Assembly: GCF_003989665.1 (NCBI RefSeq)
Contig: NZ_RZIJ01000018.1
Location: forward strand, 93,368 to 157,367
Source of the DNA: Azospirillum doebereinerae
GTDB taxonomy: Bacteria; Pseudomonadota; Alphaproteobacteria; Azospirillales; Azospirillaceae
DNA length: 64,000 bases
Direction: 5' to 3'
Shown: piece after piece, positions 10,726-19,916 of the stretch
Layout of the letters: each line of letters starts with the position of its first letter
Numbering within the stretch: position 1 is the first letter of the stretch
Program-made: the position numbers and the translations under genes
The notes under the pieces: generated by a model
What the model saw: only the letters and a program-made list of their open reading frames with translations
What the model was told of the DNA's origin: nothing
Database searches by the model: none

Positions 10726-11691
10726 TCAATTGCTGATCCGGTCGGACTGCGCCGGCATGGCGGCGAGCATTTCCAGAATATCGCCGGTGGTCCGGCCATG
10801 AGCGCAGGCGCCGGTCGCGGCTTCCCCGAAATCCACCAGATTGTGGAAACGCGGAGCGGGCGCGCGCTCCAGCGGAACCAGCCAAGCCGCGTGACCGTGC
10901 GCCTTCAGCGCCTTGGCATAGAGCGCCTGGGTTTCGAAGGGGACGTTGGTTTCCCGTGGATCGCCGATCACGAACACCCGGCGCTCCGGATCCGCCGGAA
11001 TTTTCCCGACCGAGTCATAGGGATCGTACCAGCGCTCCGGCGAGGCCAGCAGATGGGTCAAACGCCGAGCCTGCAGATAGGCGCGGTAGGCGACCGGTCC
11101 GGACGACAGGACGGCGCAACGGACGTCGTCGCGTCGCGCCAGGAACTCCGCCACCAGTTGTCCGCCGGCGCTGTGCCCCCCGAGCGCCCAATGGGCGATC
11201 CTATACCGCGCCTTCACGGCGTCCAAAGCCGCGTTCATCAACGCCGCCTCGATCGGCCGGTGGCGTGTCGTCCAGGCCAGTCCGGCGCTGCCGTAGCTGC
11301 CGGGACGCCCGAAGAAGACGAAGGGCACCGCATGACGTTCGGCCAGCCGGTTGCTCTGCCCGATCATGGCGGTGACGCCGAGCCCTTCCTGATGGCCGAT
11401 GCTCGTCGGTTTCGTTCCCAGTATGTCGCCGTGAAACCAGCCGGCAGCGACCGGGTTCGGTCCGCCGCGCGTCAGGCCGGCGGCGTAATAACGCAGGCAG
11501 GCGCCTTTCCCTTCCACCTCGACCCAGACGGCGGTCTCCTGCCGTTCGAGGACGGCGCAGCCGGAGCGGCCGATCGTGATGCCCTTCGCAACCGCCGCGT
11601 TCGTGAACATCTCGTCGCTTGCCTGCGATTGGGCGGATGCCGGCGCGCGCGCCAGCGCGATGAAAACAAGAAGCAACCAAAGGGCACGCAT
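10726..11691 (-). CDS. Secreted alpha/beta hydrolase-fold protein
   Basis: The 321-residue protein starts with a Sec signal peptide (MRALWLLLVFIALARAPASAQ, cleaved near residue 21). A nucleophile elbow GHSAGG (GxSxG) lies at about residues 165-170, VIGDPRE supplies a likely Asp and PRFHNLV near residue 285 a likely His. It is therefore a periplasmic or secreted serine hydrolase of the dienelactone-hydrolase/esterase type; the substrate is unknown. It sits 57 bases downstream of the AraC gene and about 80 upstream of azlC, all on one strand. Confidence 0.7.
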   Translation of the reverse strand: MRALWLLLVFIALARAPASAQSQASDEMFTNAAVAKGITIGRSGCAVLERQETAVWVEVEGKGACLRYYAAGLTRGGPNPVAAGWFHGDILGTKPTSIGHQEGLGVTAMIGQSNRLAERHAVPFVFFGRPGSYGSAGLAWTTRHRPIEAALMNAALDAVKARYRIAHWALGGHSAGGQLVAEFLARRDDVRCAVLSSGPVAYRAYLQARRLTHLLASPERWYDPYDSVGKIPADPERRVFVIGDPRETNVPFETQALYAKALKAHGHAAWLVPLERAPAPRFHNLVDFGEAATGACAHGRTTGDILEMLAAMPAQSDRISN

Positions 11692-11748
11692 GTTTCCTCC
11701 GACGCATCCGGACCGGCGATCCCTTCCTGCCCTACGGGGATTTTCCCG

Positions 11749-12642
11749 TCAATGCGCGGCCGTTTGGACAGACGGCGTTCCACTGCCGCGCCGGTAATGG
11801 CCGGGAGCGACGCCGACCCGCGCCTTGAACACCCGGTTGAGATGAGCCTGATCGCAGAAGCCGCAGGCGGCGGCGATCTCGGCCAGTGGCAGGGGGCCGC
11901 CGAGCATCTCCTTCGCTCGCCCGACCCGGCGGTCGGTCAGGTAGCCGTGCGGCGTCGTGCCCACCGCCGCGCGGAAGACCCGCAGCAGATGGAAGCGGCT
12001 CAAGCCCACGGCCTCCGCCAGATCGGCCAGTTCGACGGGTCCCTCCAGATGGGCGTCCAGATACTCGCGGGCGCGCCGCACCGCCACAGGCTCCCGGCCA
12101 AGCGGGCGCGGGCGGGCGTTCAGGTCGCCATGGCGCAGCGCGGCGGCGGTGAAGGCCCGCAGCGCGACCGACTCCAGGTGCAGGGCGTCACGCTCCGGCC
12201 GCTCCAGGTCCCGGTGCAGCGCCCGGATGGCTTGGAACAGCTCCGGATCCTTCAAGACGGTGTCGCCGAAGCTGGGCAGCGCCGGGCGGTCGAGCGCGTC
12301 GGCCAGGGTCTGCCCGATCAACGCGACCGGCGGGTAGAAGATGCGGTAGGCGTAGCCCTCCCCCGCCGGACGCCCGTCGTGCAGTTCCTCGGGATTGAGC
12401 AGGACCACGTCCCCGGCGCTGGCCGCGTGGGTCACGCCACGGTAGCGGTAGAGTTCGGTGCCGGCGGTGATCACGCCGATGACATAGGTCTCGTGGGTGT
12501 GCGGGGCGTAGACGTGGCGCTGAAAACGCGCGTTCAGGCATTCCATGCGGTCGAAGCGTGGCTCGCGCCACAGCCGCGCGAAGTCGCCGCGCGTGCCCTG
12601 GGTCGGGGTTTGGCTTTGGGTGAGCGCATCCAGTTGATCCAT
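11749..12642 (-). CDS. AraC family transcriptional regulator
   Basis: The 297-residue protein has an N-terminal cupin-like sensor domain (PHTHETYVIGV, AGDVVLLNPEELHDG) and a C-terminal double helix-turn-helix: first helix pair ELADLAEAVGLSRFHLLRVF, second PLAEIAAACGFCDQAHLNRVF ending in GVAPGHYRR. This is the AraC_binding plus HTH_18 layout, typical of activators of exporters and catabolic genes. It is divergent from the PAP2 phosphatase gene and upstream of hydrolase-azlC-azlD on the same strand, which are its likeliest targets. The inducer is unknown. Confidence 0.92.
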   Translation of the reverse strand: MDQLDALTQSQTPTQGTRGDFARLWREPRFDRMECLNARFQRHVYAPHTHETYVIGVITAGTELYRYRGVTHAASAGDVVLLNPEELHDGRPAGEGYAYRIFYPPVALIGQTLADALDRPALPSFGDTVLKDPELFQAIRALHRDLERPERDALHLESVALRAFTAAALRHGDLNARPRPLGREPVAVRRAREYLDAHLEGPVELADLAEAVGLSRFHLLRVFRAAVGTTPHGYLTDRRVGRAKEMLGGPLPLAEIAAACGFCDQAHLNRVFKARVGVAPGHYRRGSGTPSVQTAAH

Positions 12643-12737
12643 GCCTATATTCTAACAGCGAGGCGCACCGGCCGTCTTGGACAGGATTGCGGCCGGCTGG
12701 TCGATACGGAACGGATGGACATGACACGAGGTTACCG

Positions 12738-13406
12738 ATGCTCGCGACCGTGACGCGCGGCGTCACCCATCTGGGCAGCAGCACCCTTCTGTTCCCGCTT
12801 TCCGCCCTCTACGCCACGCTTCTGTGGCGCCGCCATTCGGCGCCGCTGGCGTTGCGCTGGCTGGCCGCGGCGGCGCTCGGGCTGGGGGTGATGGGCGCCT
12901 TGAAGCTGTTCGGCCATGGTTGCGGCCTGCCGGCCTTTCCCTTCCTGCCGGAGGACCGCTTCGTCAGCCCCAGCGGGCACGCCGCCTTCGCCACGATCTT
13001 CTACGGATCGGTCGGCGCGCTGGCGGCGCGCGGCACCGGCTCCCCCGGCTGGCGGACCCTCATCCTTCTGGCGACCGTGGCCCTCGTCGCGGCGATCTCG
13101 ATCTCCCGCGTTCTGGTCTCGGCCCATTCCACCGCCGAGGTGGTGGCCGGGCTGCTGGTCGGCGGGTCGGCGGTGGCGCTGTTCCTCTGGAGCGGCCGCT
13201 CCCTGCCCCCCGTCCGTGCCCGCGTGCCGCCGCTGCTGCTGGCGGCGGTGGCGCTGGGGGTGGTCGGGCTGGTGCGGGTCGGCGACCCCTCGTTCATCGA
13301 ATCCGGCATCCGCGCCGTCGCCGTGCAGTTGCGAGCCGAAACCGGCCTCTGCCCCATTCCCCGCGTGGCCGTGTTCGATCATGGCGCTTATTCCCAACCA
13401 CGGTGA
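12738..13406 (+). CDS. PAP2 superfamily membrane phosphatase
   Basis: The 222-residue membrane protein has about five helices. The PAP2 signature is present as PSGHAAF (motif 2, catalytic His) and SRVLVSAHSTAEVVAG (motif 3, SRx5HxxxD-like, with Glu replacing Asp). The first motif (KxxxxxxRP) is not obvious. Such enzymes dephosphorylate lipid phosphates such as undecaprenyl pyrophosphate or phosphatidic acid at the outer face of the inner membrane. The ATG at 12738 follows a GAGGT box at 12728-12732. A terminator lies at 13486-13519. Confidence 0.8.
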   Translation: MLATVTRGVTHLGSSTLLFPLSALYATLLWRRHSAPLALRWLAAAALGLGVMGALKLFGHGCGLPAFPFLPEDRFVSPSGHAAFATIFYGSVGALAARGTGSPGWRTLILLATVALVAAISISRVLVSAHSTAEVVAGLLVGGSAVALFLWSGRSLPPVRARVPPLLLAAVALGVVGLVRVGDPSFIESGIRAVAVQLRAETGLCPIPRVAVFDHGAYSQPR

Positions 13407-13485
13407 GGACGTGCCGACTTTCCTGTGCTATCACCGTGCGTCGCGGTCCCGGCCTCCAAAAGGGGCGTCAGGCTTGCGATGACGG

Positions 13486-13519
13486 ACGGGAGGGTCTATA
13501 CCACCCGCCCGTTTTTGTT
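13486..13519 (+). terminator. Rho-independent terminator
   Basis: An interrupted 9-10 bp stem (ACGGGAGGGT with ACCCGCCCGT, one A:G mismatch) with a short loop is followed by TTTTT from 13512. It ends the PAP2 transcript just before the helicase start at 13549. Confidence 0.75.
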
Positions 13520-13548
13520 TCGTTCCGATTACCCGGCGTTTCTCGCGT

Positions 13549-16500
13549 ATGTCCCTGTTCGATGCCCAGCCGCGCGGCCCTTCGGCCGGCGTTGCCGTCC
13601 CCTTCGCTCAGGAGGACCTGACTCGCGTCTTCGAAGCGAAGACCCTGCAGCGCGGCCGCACCCTGGTGATGAGCGGGGCGGTGGCCCTGGCGGATCCGGG
13701 AACCGGCCGCATCAAGGCCGAGGTCAACGACCTGGGCCGCCGGCTGGCGGTGACGGTGACCCCCGTGCAGGGCAAGCGCGGCATCGTGCTGGAACGCACC
13801 TGCACCTGCGGCCGCAACGCCTGCGCCCACATGGCGGCGGCGGCGATGATGGCGCTGGAGACCCGGCCGGAATGGCGCAAGGCATCGCTGTTCGATCTGG
13901 TCGACCGCCCCCCGGCCGCCCCGGCCCCATCCTCCCTTGAACCGCCGCCCCAGGCCCGCCCCCTGGCCCCGCCGGCGCCGAAGCCGCCCGCCGCGCCCCT
14001 GTCGCTGGTCCGTGCGTCGGCCGCCCCCTCCACACCACCCTCCCTCCCGAAGCCGGCCGCGCCGCAGAGCCTGCGCTGGACGCTGGAGCCCGGACAGGGC
14101 GAGATCGCCTGCCACATTTCCGTCGATTTCGTGACCGAAGGCCGGACCGAGACCGACCCGGCCTCGCCGCGCGACGTGCTCGCCAAGGCCCCGCGCGACA
14201 TGGAGGGCGACGCCGACCGCGCCATCGCCCGGCTGCTGGGCGGCGGCGGTTCGACCCGCACCCCCGTCGCCAAGAACCGGGGCGAGGCGATCGACCGCTT
14301 GCTGCGCCGCCTGCTGGCGACCGGACGCCTGCACTGGCGCGACGGCACGCCACTCGCCGAGGGGCCGGGCCGCGTCGTCCGCGCCTTCCGCGACCCGGCG
14401 ACCCGCAAGCTGCGCCCGACCGGCCTGCCCGAACGCAGCGTCCTGGTGAAGGGTCAATCCTATTGGTGCGTCGATTCGGCGACCGGCAGCGTCTTCCCCG
14501 TCGATCTGCAAGTCGTCGAGGTACCGACCGCCAAGCCGGTGCCGCCGGTTCCCGCCGCCGGCACCCAGCCGGTGTCGCGGCTGTTCGCGCCTTCGCGCAA
14601 CGCCCCGGCCGCGCCCTCCCGGCCCGGCCCGGCCCTGCCCTCCTTCCGCGAGAACGCCATCCCCGGCGTTCGCAGCGGCGCCGCCGAGGCGGCGGACATC
14701 GTCGAGCGCTCCCCGCGCGTCGTCGCCCGGCTCGGCCGGGTGGTGACGCCGGCCGATGGGCTGGTCGATGTGTTGCGCCTGTCCTTCGACTATGGCGAGC
14801 TAGGCGAACCGGTGGAGATCGAACCCGACGACCAGCGCCAGTTCGCCCGTTTCGAGGACGAACGCGGCAACGTCACCTTCGTCCGCCGCGCCAAGGCGGA
14901 GGAGCAGGCGGCGCTCGACCGGCTGTCCGGTCTCGGTTTCGCCCAGGCCCGCATCGAACCGCCAAAGGGATCGCTGGACGCGCGCGGCACCCGCGTGCAC
15001 TGGCTGACCGGCCGCGACGTGGAGGAGCGCTGGCGCTCCTTCCTGGCGACCGAGGTCCCGGCGCTGACCAAGACCGGCTGGACCGTCGAGGTCGGCACCG
15101 ACTTCGGCACCAAGGTGATCGAGCCGGGCGCCGACATGGAGGTCGCGATCCGCGACGCCGGCGACGGCTGGTTCGACCTGGACGTCGGGGTGGAGATCGA
15201 GGGCGAACGCCGCCCGCTGCTGCCGATCCTGGCCCAGTTGGTCGAGCGCGGCGGGCTGTCGGCCACCCGCGTCATCGACGGGCGGGCGCACATCGTGCTG
15301 GAGGACGGCAACGTCCTGGCCCTGCCCGCCGAGCGGGTCGAACGGCTGATGAGCGTGCTGGAGGCCATGCTAGGCAGCGGACGTCCCAGCGGCGACCGCC
15401 TGAAGGTGCCGCTGGCCGAGGCCGACTCCCTGCTCGACATCGACGACCTGATCGCGCGGCGCACCGAAGAGACCGCGCAGATCGACGGCTACCTCAAGCG
15501 CCTGCGCGACAGCGAGATTCCGGGCGACATGGAGCCGCCCCCCGGCTTCCACGGCGAGCTGCGCGACTACCAGCGCGCCGGTCTGGCCTGGATGCAGAGC
15601 CTGCGGGCCAACGACGTGGCGGGCATCCTCGCCGACGACATGGGCCTGGGCAAGACCGCCCAGACGCTCGCCCACATCGCCATGGAGGAGCACGAGGGCC
15701 GGCTGACCGACCCCTGCCTCGTCGTGGTGCCGACCAGCCTCGTGCCGAACTGGGTGGCCGAGGCCGGGCGCTTCACCCCGAAGCTGCGGGTGGTGGTGCT
15801 GCACGGGCTGGACCGCCACGAGCGGCTGTCGGAGCTGGACCGCGCCCACATCGTGGTGACGACTTACGGCGTCGTCGCCCGCGACGTCGATCTGCTGAAG
15901 CGGCTGACGTGGCACATGCTGGTGCTGGACGAGGCCCAGGCGATCAAGAACCCCGACGGCAAGGCGACGCGCGCGGTCGCGGCCCTGCAGTCGCGGCACC
16001 GGCTCTGCCTGTCCGGCACGCCCGTGGAGAACAATCTGGGCGAGTTGTGGAGCCAGTTCGCCTTCCTGATGCCCGGCCTGCTGGGCGATCGGAAGGAGTT
16101 CGGCAAGCGCTACCGCGTGCCCATCGAGAAGCGTGCGGACAACACCCGCGCCAACCTGCTGATGCGCCGCATCCGCCCCTTCCTGTTGCGCCGCACCAAG
16201 GAGGCGGTGGCCAAGGAACTGCCGCCCAAGACCGAGGTGGTGGTCCGCATCGACCTCGACCGCGACCAGCGCGACCTCTACGAGACGATCCGCCTGTCGG
16301 TGAACGAGACGGTGCGGGCGGCATTGGCGGTCGGCGGACAGGGCGGCGCTGGAAGCGGGCTGGGTCGCAACGCCATCACGGTGATCGACGCGCTGCTCAA
16401 GCTGCGCCAAGTCTGCTGCGACCCGCGCCTGTTGAAGATCGCCACCGGCGGCAAGGTGCGTGAGAGCGCCAAGCTGGAGGCGCTGACCGAGATGGTGCGG

Positions 16501-16980
16501 GAGATGGTGCCGGAAGGCCGCCGCATCCTGATCTTCTCGCAGTTCACGACGATGCTCGACCTCATCAAGCTCGAACTGGAGAAGGCCGACATTTCCTATG
16601 TCGAGCTGACCGGCCGCACGCTGGACCGGGCCGAGCCGGTGAACCGGTTCCAGAACCGCGAGGTTCCGGTCTTCCTCATCAGCCTGAAGGCCGGTGGGCG
16701 CGGCCTGAACCTGACCGCCGCCGACACGGTGATCCATTACGACCCGTGGTGGAACCCGGCGGCCGAGGACCAAGCGACCGACCGCGCCTACCGCATCGGC
16801 CAGGACAAGCCGGTCTTCGTCTACAAGCTGATCGCCGCCAACACGGTGGAAGAGCGCATCATCGACCTGCAACGCCGCAAGGGCAGCCTGTCCGCCGCGA
16901 CCATCGAGGGCAAGGGTCTGGTCGGCGCGCTCGACGGCGGCGACATCGATTATCTGCTGGGCGGGAACGAGGACGAGTAG
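13549..16980 (+). CDS. SNF2-family DNA helicase with SWIM zinc finger
   Basis: The 1143-residue protein has an N-terminal SWIM zinc-binding motif (CTCGRNACAH, residues 85-94), a long Pro/Ala-rich linker and middle region, then a SNF2 ATPase: Walker A DDMGLGKT near 695, DEAQ box near 793, and a helicase C lobe ending with AYRIGQDKPVFVYKL near 1080. SWI2/SNF2 proteins translocate on double-stranded DNA and remodel bound proteins such as RNA polymerase. SWIM-SNF2 is a common bacterial layout, but the target is unknown. The start at 13549 (MSLFDAQP) directly follows a terminator, so its promoter must lie within about 35 bases or overlap the terminator. Confidence 0.92.
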   Translation: MSLFDAQPRGPSAGVAVPFAQEDLTRVFEAKTLQRGRTLVMSGAVALADPGTGRIKAEVNDLGRRLAVTVTPVQGKRGIVLERTCTCGRNACAHMAAAAMMALETRPEWRKASLFDLVDRPPAAPAPSSLEPPPQARPLAPPAPKPPAAPLSLVRASAAPSTPPSLPKPAAPQSLRWTLEPGQGEIACHISVDFVTEGRTETDPASPRDVLAKAPRDMEGDADRAIARLLGGGGSTRTPVAKNRGEAIDRLLRRLLATGRLHWRDGTPLAEGPGRVVRAFRDPATRKLRPTGLPERSVLVKGQSYWCVDSATGSVFPVDLQVVEVPTAKPVPPVPAAGTQPVSRLFAPSRNAPAAPSRPGPALPSFRENAIPGVRSGAAEAADIVERSPRVVARLGRVVTPADGLVDVLRLSFDYGELGEPVEIEPDDQRQFARFEDERGNVTFVRRAKAEEQAALDRLSGLGFAQARIEPPKGSLDARGTRVHWLTGRDVEERWRSFLATEVPALTKTGWTVEVGTDFGTKVIEPGADMEVAIRDAGDGWFDLDVGVEIEGERRPLLPILAQLVERGGLSATRVIDGRAHIVLEDGNVLALPAERVERLMSVLEAMLGSGRPSGDRLKVPLAEADSLLDIDDLIARRTEETAQIDGYLKRLRDSEIPGDMEPPPGFHGELRDYQRAGLAWMQSLRANDVAGILADDMGLGKTAQTLAHIAMEEHEGRLTDPCLVVVPTSLVPNWVAEAGRFTPKLRVVVLHGLDRHERLSELDRAHIVVTTYGVVARDVDLLKRLTWHMLVLDEAQAIKNPDGKATRAVAALQSRHRLCLSGTPVENNLGELWSQFAFLMPGLLGDRKEFGKRYRVPIEKRADNTRANLLMRRIRPFLLRRTKEAVAKELPPKTEVVVRIDLDRDQRDLYETIRLSVNETVRAALAVGGQGGAGSGLGRNAITVIDALLKLRQVCCDPRLLKIATGGKVRESAKLEALTEMVREMVPEGRRILIFSQFTTMLDLIKLELEKADISYVELTGRTLDRAEPVNRFQNREVPVFLISLKAGGRGLNLTAADTVIHYDPWWNPAAEDQATDRAYRIGQDKPVFVYKLIAANTVEERIIDLQRRKGSLSAATIEGKGLVGALDGGDIDYLLGGNEDE

Positions 16981-17004
16981 GCTGGGGCGTTTGCTCTGAC
17001 GGAG

Positions 17005-17026
17005 CCCTCTCCCACCGGGGAGAGGG
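17005..17026. repeat. Short palindrome between convergent genes
   Basis: The stem CCCTCTCCC/GGGAGAGGG with a short loop lies between the stops of the helicase gene and pleD. It matches the core of the dispersed palindromes and may serve as a bidirectional terminator. Confidence 0.55.
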
Positions 17027-17061
17027 TTATGGTCAAGCTTTGCCCACGAGAGGGCGAAAGT

Positions 17062-18453
17062 TCACCCCTCGATGTTCACCCGCGCATCGGCGATGACGCA
17101 GTTGCGCCCCGAGCGCTTGGCCTCGTAGAGGGCCTCGTCGGAGCGCCGGATCAGCCCCTCGGCCGTATCGCCCAGGCGGCCGCCGACCGAAATGCCGATC
17201 GACACCGTCACCCGAATCTCGCCCACGTCGGTGGACACCGTGAACGGCGTGTCGGCGATGCGCTGCCGCAGGCGTTCGGCGACGATCAGCGCCGCCTCCC
17301 CGTCGGTGTCGGGCAGGATGACGATGAACTCCTCGCCGCCCAGCCGGGCGATCAGGTCGAAGGTCCGCAGATTGCGGCTGGACCGCGCCGACACCTCGCG
17401 CAGCACCTCGTCGCCGATGGCGTGGCCGTAGCTGTCGTTCACGACCTTGAAATGGTCGATGTCGAACATCAGCACCGACACCGGCTTGTGGCTGTCGATG
17501 GCGCGCTCCAGCAGACGCGGCAGATGGGCGTTGACGTAGCGGCGGTTGAAGACGCCGGTCAGGCTGTCGGTCAACGCCATCGACAGGCTCTGCTCGTAGT
17601 TCGAGCGCAGCCGCTCCTGGTAGCGCTTGCGCCGGATCTGCGTGCGGGCGCGGGCCAGAAGCTCGTTGCGGTCGATCGGTTTGATGACGTAGTCGTTGGC
17701 GCCGAGTTCCAGCCCCTTGGCGACGTGGTTCAGGTCGCCCTCGTCCACCATCAGCAGGATCGGCACCTGCCGCGTCCGCTCATGCGAGCGCAGCTGCGAG
17801 CACAGCCGCAGCCCGTCCTCGTTCAGCAGGGTCAGGCTGATGACCACGAGGTCCAGCTCGTTGCTCAGCGCGCGCTCCAGCGCCTTGGCGCAGCTGTCCG
17901 CCGCCATCACGCTGTTGTGGTCGCGCTGGAGCGTCTCCAGAACCTTGTCGAGGTCGAGGACCGAATCCTCCAGCACCAGGACCTGCGCCCGCTCGAAGGA
18001 TTCACTCAGCAGCGTGCCGCTGCGCTCGATGACGCCAAACTGGCCGGACGTGGTCTCGCGCAGGCGCCATTCGTCCATCATCATCTTGAGGCGGACGAGC
18101 GAGCGGACCCGCGCGAACAGCGCGATGTCGTTGACCGGCTTGGTCAGGAAGTCGTCGGCCCCGGCCTCCAGCCCGCGCACGCGGTCGGCCACGTCGGACA
18201 GCGCGGTGACCATCACGACCGGGATGTGCATGGTCGCCGGGTCGGAGCGGATCTTCTCGCACACCTCGAACCCGTCCATGCCCGGCATCATGACGTCGAG
18301 CAGGACGATGTCCGGCGATTCCTTGTGAACGAGCTCCAGCGCGTCCGGCCCGTTGAAAGCCGTGATGACGTTGAAGTACTCGCGCGTCAGCTTTGCCGCG
18401 AGCAGCTTCACATTGGGCAGGACATCGTCGACAACAAGGACACGCGCAGACAT
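17062..18453 (-). CDS. pleD: PleD-type response regulator diguanylate cyclase (REC-REC-GGDEF)
   Basis: PleD makes c-di-GMP from GTP when its first receiver domain is phosphorylated. The 463-residue product has REC1 (VLVVDD, phospho-acceptor VLLDVMMPGMDG, Lys in TKPVND), a second REC whose acceptor region reads VISLTLLNEDG and so lacks the Asp, and a GGDEF domain with catalytic GGEEF and an RTFD inhibitory site five residues before it. This is the exact Caulobacter PleD layout, where REC2 is a dimerisation adaptor. The ATG at 18453 (MSARVLVVDD) matches PleD; a TTG four codons upstream is less likely. It follows divK by 40 bases. Confidence 0.93.
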   Translation of the reverse strand: MSARVLVVDDVLPNVKLLAAKLTREYFNVITAFNGPDALELVHKESPDIVLLDVMMPGMDGFEVCEKIRSDPATMHIPVVMVTALSDVADRVRGLEAGADDFLTKPVNDIALFARVRSLVRLKMMMDEWRLRETTSGQFGVIERSGTLLSESFERAQVLVLEDSVLDLDKVLETLQRDHNSVMAADSCAKALERALSNELDLVVISLTLLNEDGLRLCSQLRSHERTRQVPILLMVDEGDLNHVAKGLELGANDYVIKPIDRNELLARARTQIRRKRYQERLRSNYEQSLSMALTDSLTGVFNRRYVNAHLPRLLERAIDSHKPVSVLMFDIDHFKVVNDSYGHAIGDEVLREVSARSSRNLRTFDLIARLGGEEFIVILPDTDGEAALIVAERLRQRIADTPFTVSTDVGEIRVTVSIGISVGGRLGDTAEGLIRRSDEALYEAKRSGRNCVIADARVNIEG

Positions 18454-18493
18454 GGAGCGATGCAATCCTATCCGGATTCCGTCAAAACAAGGA

Positions 18494-18901
18494 TCAGTTC
18501 AGGAACTTCTTGACCGTCTCTAGGAACTTCACCACCGATATGGGCTTCGCAATGTAATCCTCACAACCGCCCTGGCGGATTTTTTCCTCGTCACCCTTCA
18601 TGGCGAAGGCGGTGACCGCAACCACCGGTATGGCTTTCAAATCCGCGTCCTCCTTGATCCAGCGCGTGACCTCCAGGCCCGAGACCTCGGGAAGCTGGAT
18701 GTCCATCAGGATCAGGTCGGGACGGTGCAGGCGGGCCAGTTTCATCGCCTCCATGCCGTCGCGGGTCTGCAAGGTCTGGTAACCGTGCGCTTCGAGCAGG
18801 TCATGAAACAGCTTCATGTTCAGCTCGTTGTCCTCGACGATCAGAACGGTCTTTCCCGTCGTGTCGCCGACCGTTTCTGGGCCGCCCGGTTCCGCTGGCA
18901 T
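18494..18901 (-). CDS. divK: Single-domain response regulator DivK
   Basis: DivK is the cell-polarity response regulator that steers the DivJ/PleC kinases and, through CckA, CtrA activity. The 135-residue protein is a lone receiver domain: VLIVEDNELNMKLFHDLLEA, phospho-acceptor Asp in DLILMDIQLPE, and C-terminal KPISVVKFLETVKKFL, very close to Caulobacter DivK. The ATG at 18901 is set by a GGAGGAA box six bases upstream and gives a short leader of about 18 extra residues. It is first in a divK-pleD operon, and a CtrA-like box lies 118-132 bases upstream. Confidence 0.95.
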   Translation of the reverse strand: MPAEPGGPETVGDTTGKTVLIVEDNELNMKLFHDLLEAHGYQTLQTRDGMEAMKLARLHRPDLILMDIQLPEVSGLEVTRWIKEDADLKAIPVVAVTAFAMKGDEEKIRQGGCEDYIAKPISVVKFLETVKKFLN

Positions 18902-19018
18902 GCTTCCTCCGCTTGGCCTCGGCACTCGCGTCGTCCCTGGACGACGGTGCTCCGGCGCGCCCTGGACCCGCGATGTTCAAGAGTCCGGTATACCCCTTTT
19001 TGAAATAGGTCGCGACGG

Positions 19019-19033
19019 TTAAATTATCGTTAC
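19019..19033 (-). promoter_or_regulatory. Candidate CtrA-binding site upstream of divK
   Basis: TTAA-N7-TTAC on the plus strand (19019-19022 and 19030-19033) departs from the CtrA consensus TTAA-N7-TTAA at one position. It lies in the roughly 220-base space upstream of the divK ATG, in a locally AT-richer patch. Regulation of divK by CtrA is known in Caulobacter; its use here is inferred. Confidence 0.5.
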
Positions 19034-19121
19034 CCGGGAACGGGATCGACCCGGATCGCACGCACCGTTGCGCAACCGGCACGATGATGCGGCAAGTCCG
19101 GGACGATTACGCGGGTATGAG

Positions 19122-19151
19122 AAAACGGCCCAGGGAGCCCTGGGCGGTTTT
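19122..19151 (-). terminator. Bidirectional rho-independent terminator
   Basis: The stem GCCCAGGG/CCCTGGGC with a two-base loop is flanked by AAAA on the left and TTTT on the right. On the minus strand it follows the diguanylate cyclase stop by about 50 bases and separates that gene from divK-pleD. Confidence 0.8.
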
Positions 19152-19199
19152 CACGTTTCCGATCCCCGGCACGGGATGCCCGGCAGAGGAGCCGCCACC

Positions 19200-19916
19200 T
19201 CACGCCGCCATCTTGGTCCGGCGCTTGGCATCCCGGCGGCGGGCGCTCTTGGCACCGTACATCATGCCGTCGGCGCGGCGCATCACCTCGTCCTCGCCGT
19301 CGTCGGCACCGTAAGGTTGCGTGCCCACCGAGAAGCGGACCGGCAGGGTCTTGCCACCCCATTCGGCGTGGTAGGAGTCGGCGATGGCCGCCAGTTGGCG
19401 GGCGCGGGCAAGGCCGTTGGCCGTGTCGGTGTTGGTCAGCAGGACCGCGAACTCGTCGCCGCCCAGCCGAGCGACCACGTCCTCCTCGCGGACGTTGGCG
19501 GAGAGCATCCGGGCCACCTGCCGCAGATAGCTGTCCCCGGCGACGTGGCCGTGGGTGTCGTTGATCGCCTTGAAGCCGTCGAGGTCGATCATGACCAGCA
19601 GCCCGCCGGCGACGCCGTGGCGACGGGCCGAGGCCAGCTCGCGGCGGAAATGGCTGTAGAAGCCGCGCCGGTTGAGCAGCCCGGTCAGCTCGTCCGTCAT
19701 CGTCAGGCTTTCCAGATACGCGATGCGCTCCTGCTGCTGGGCGATGGTTTCCCTGGCCTCGGCCAGCAACGCCATGGTCTCGTCCAGCGCGTAGCGTTCG
19801 GTCCCCCGGAGAAGCCCGACCCGCGAGGCCAGCGCGCCCGGGTTCCAGGCCGTCCCGCTGTCGTAGCGGTCGGAGGAGTTGGACGTCAGGTCCAGGGCGG
19901 CGACAGTGGCGTTCAT
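19200..19916 (-). CDS. GGDEF diguanylate cyclase
   Basis: The 238-residue protein has a 75-residue N-terminal region ending in a coiled-coil-like helix (LAEARETIAQQQERIAYLE), then a GGDEF domain with TDELTGLLNRRGF, intact catalytic GGDEF and an REED inhibitory I-site upstream. It should make c-di-GMP in the cytoplasm with product feedback; the N-terminus is not a recognised sensor. The ATG at 19916 (MNATVAAL) follows a GAGGAG box. It is independent of the neighbouring divK-pleD operon, separated by a terminator. C-terminal residues are Arg/Lys-rich. Confidence 0.9.
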   Translation of the reverse strand: MNATVAALDLTSNSSDRYDSGTAWNPGALASRVGLLRGTERYALDETMALLAEARETIAQQQERIAYLESLTMTDELTGLLNRRGFYSHFRRELASARRHGVAGGLLVMIDLDGFKAINDTHGHVAGDSYLRQVARMLSANVREEDVVARLGGDEFAVLLTNTDTANGLARARQLAAIADSYHAEWGGKTLPVRFSVGTQPYGADDGEDEVMRRADGMMYGAKSARRRDAKRRTKMAA

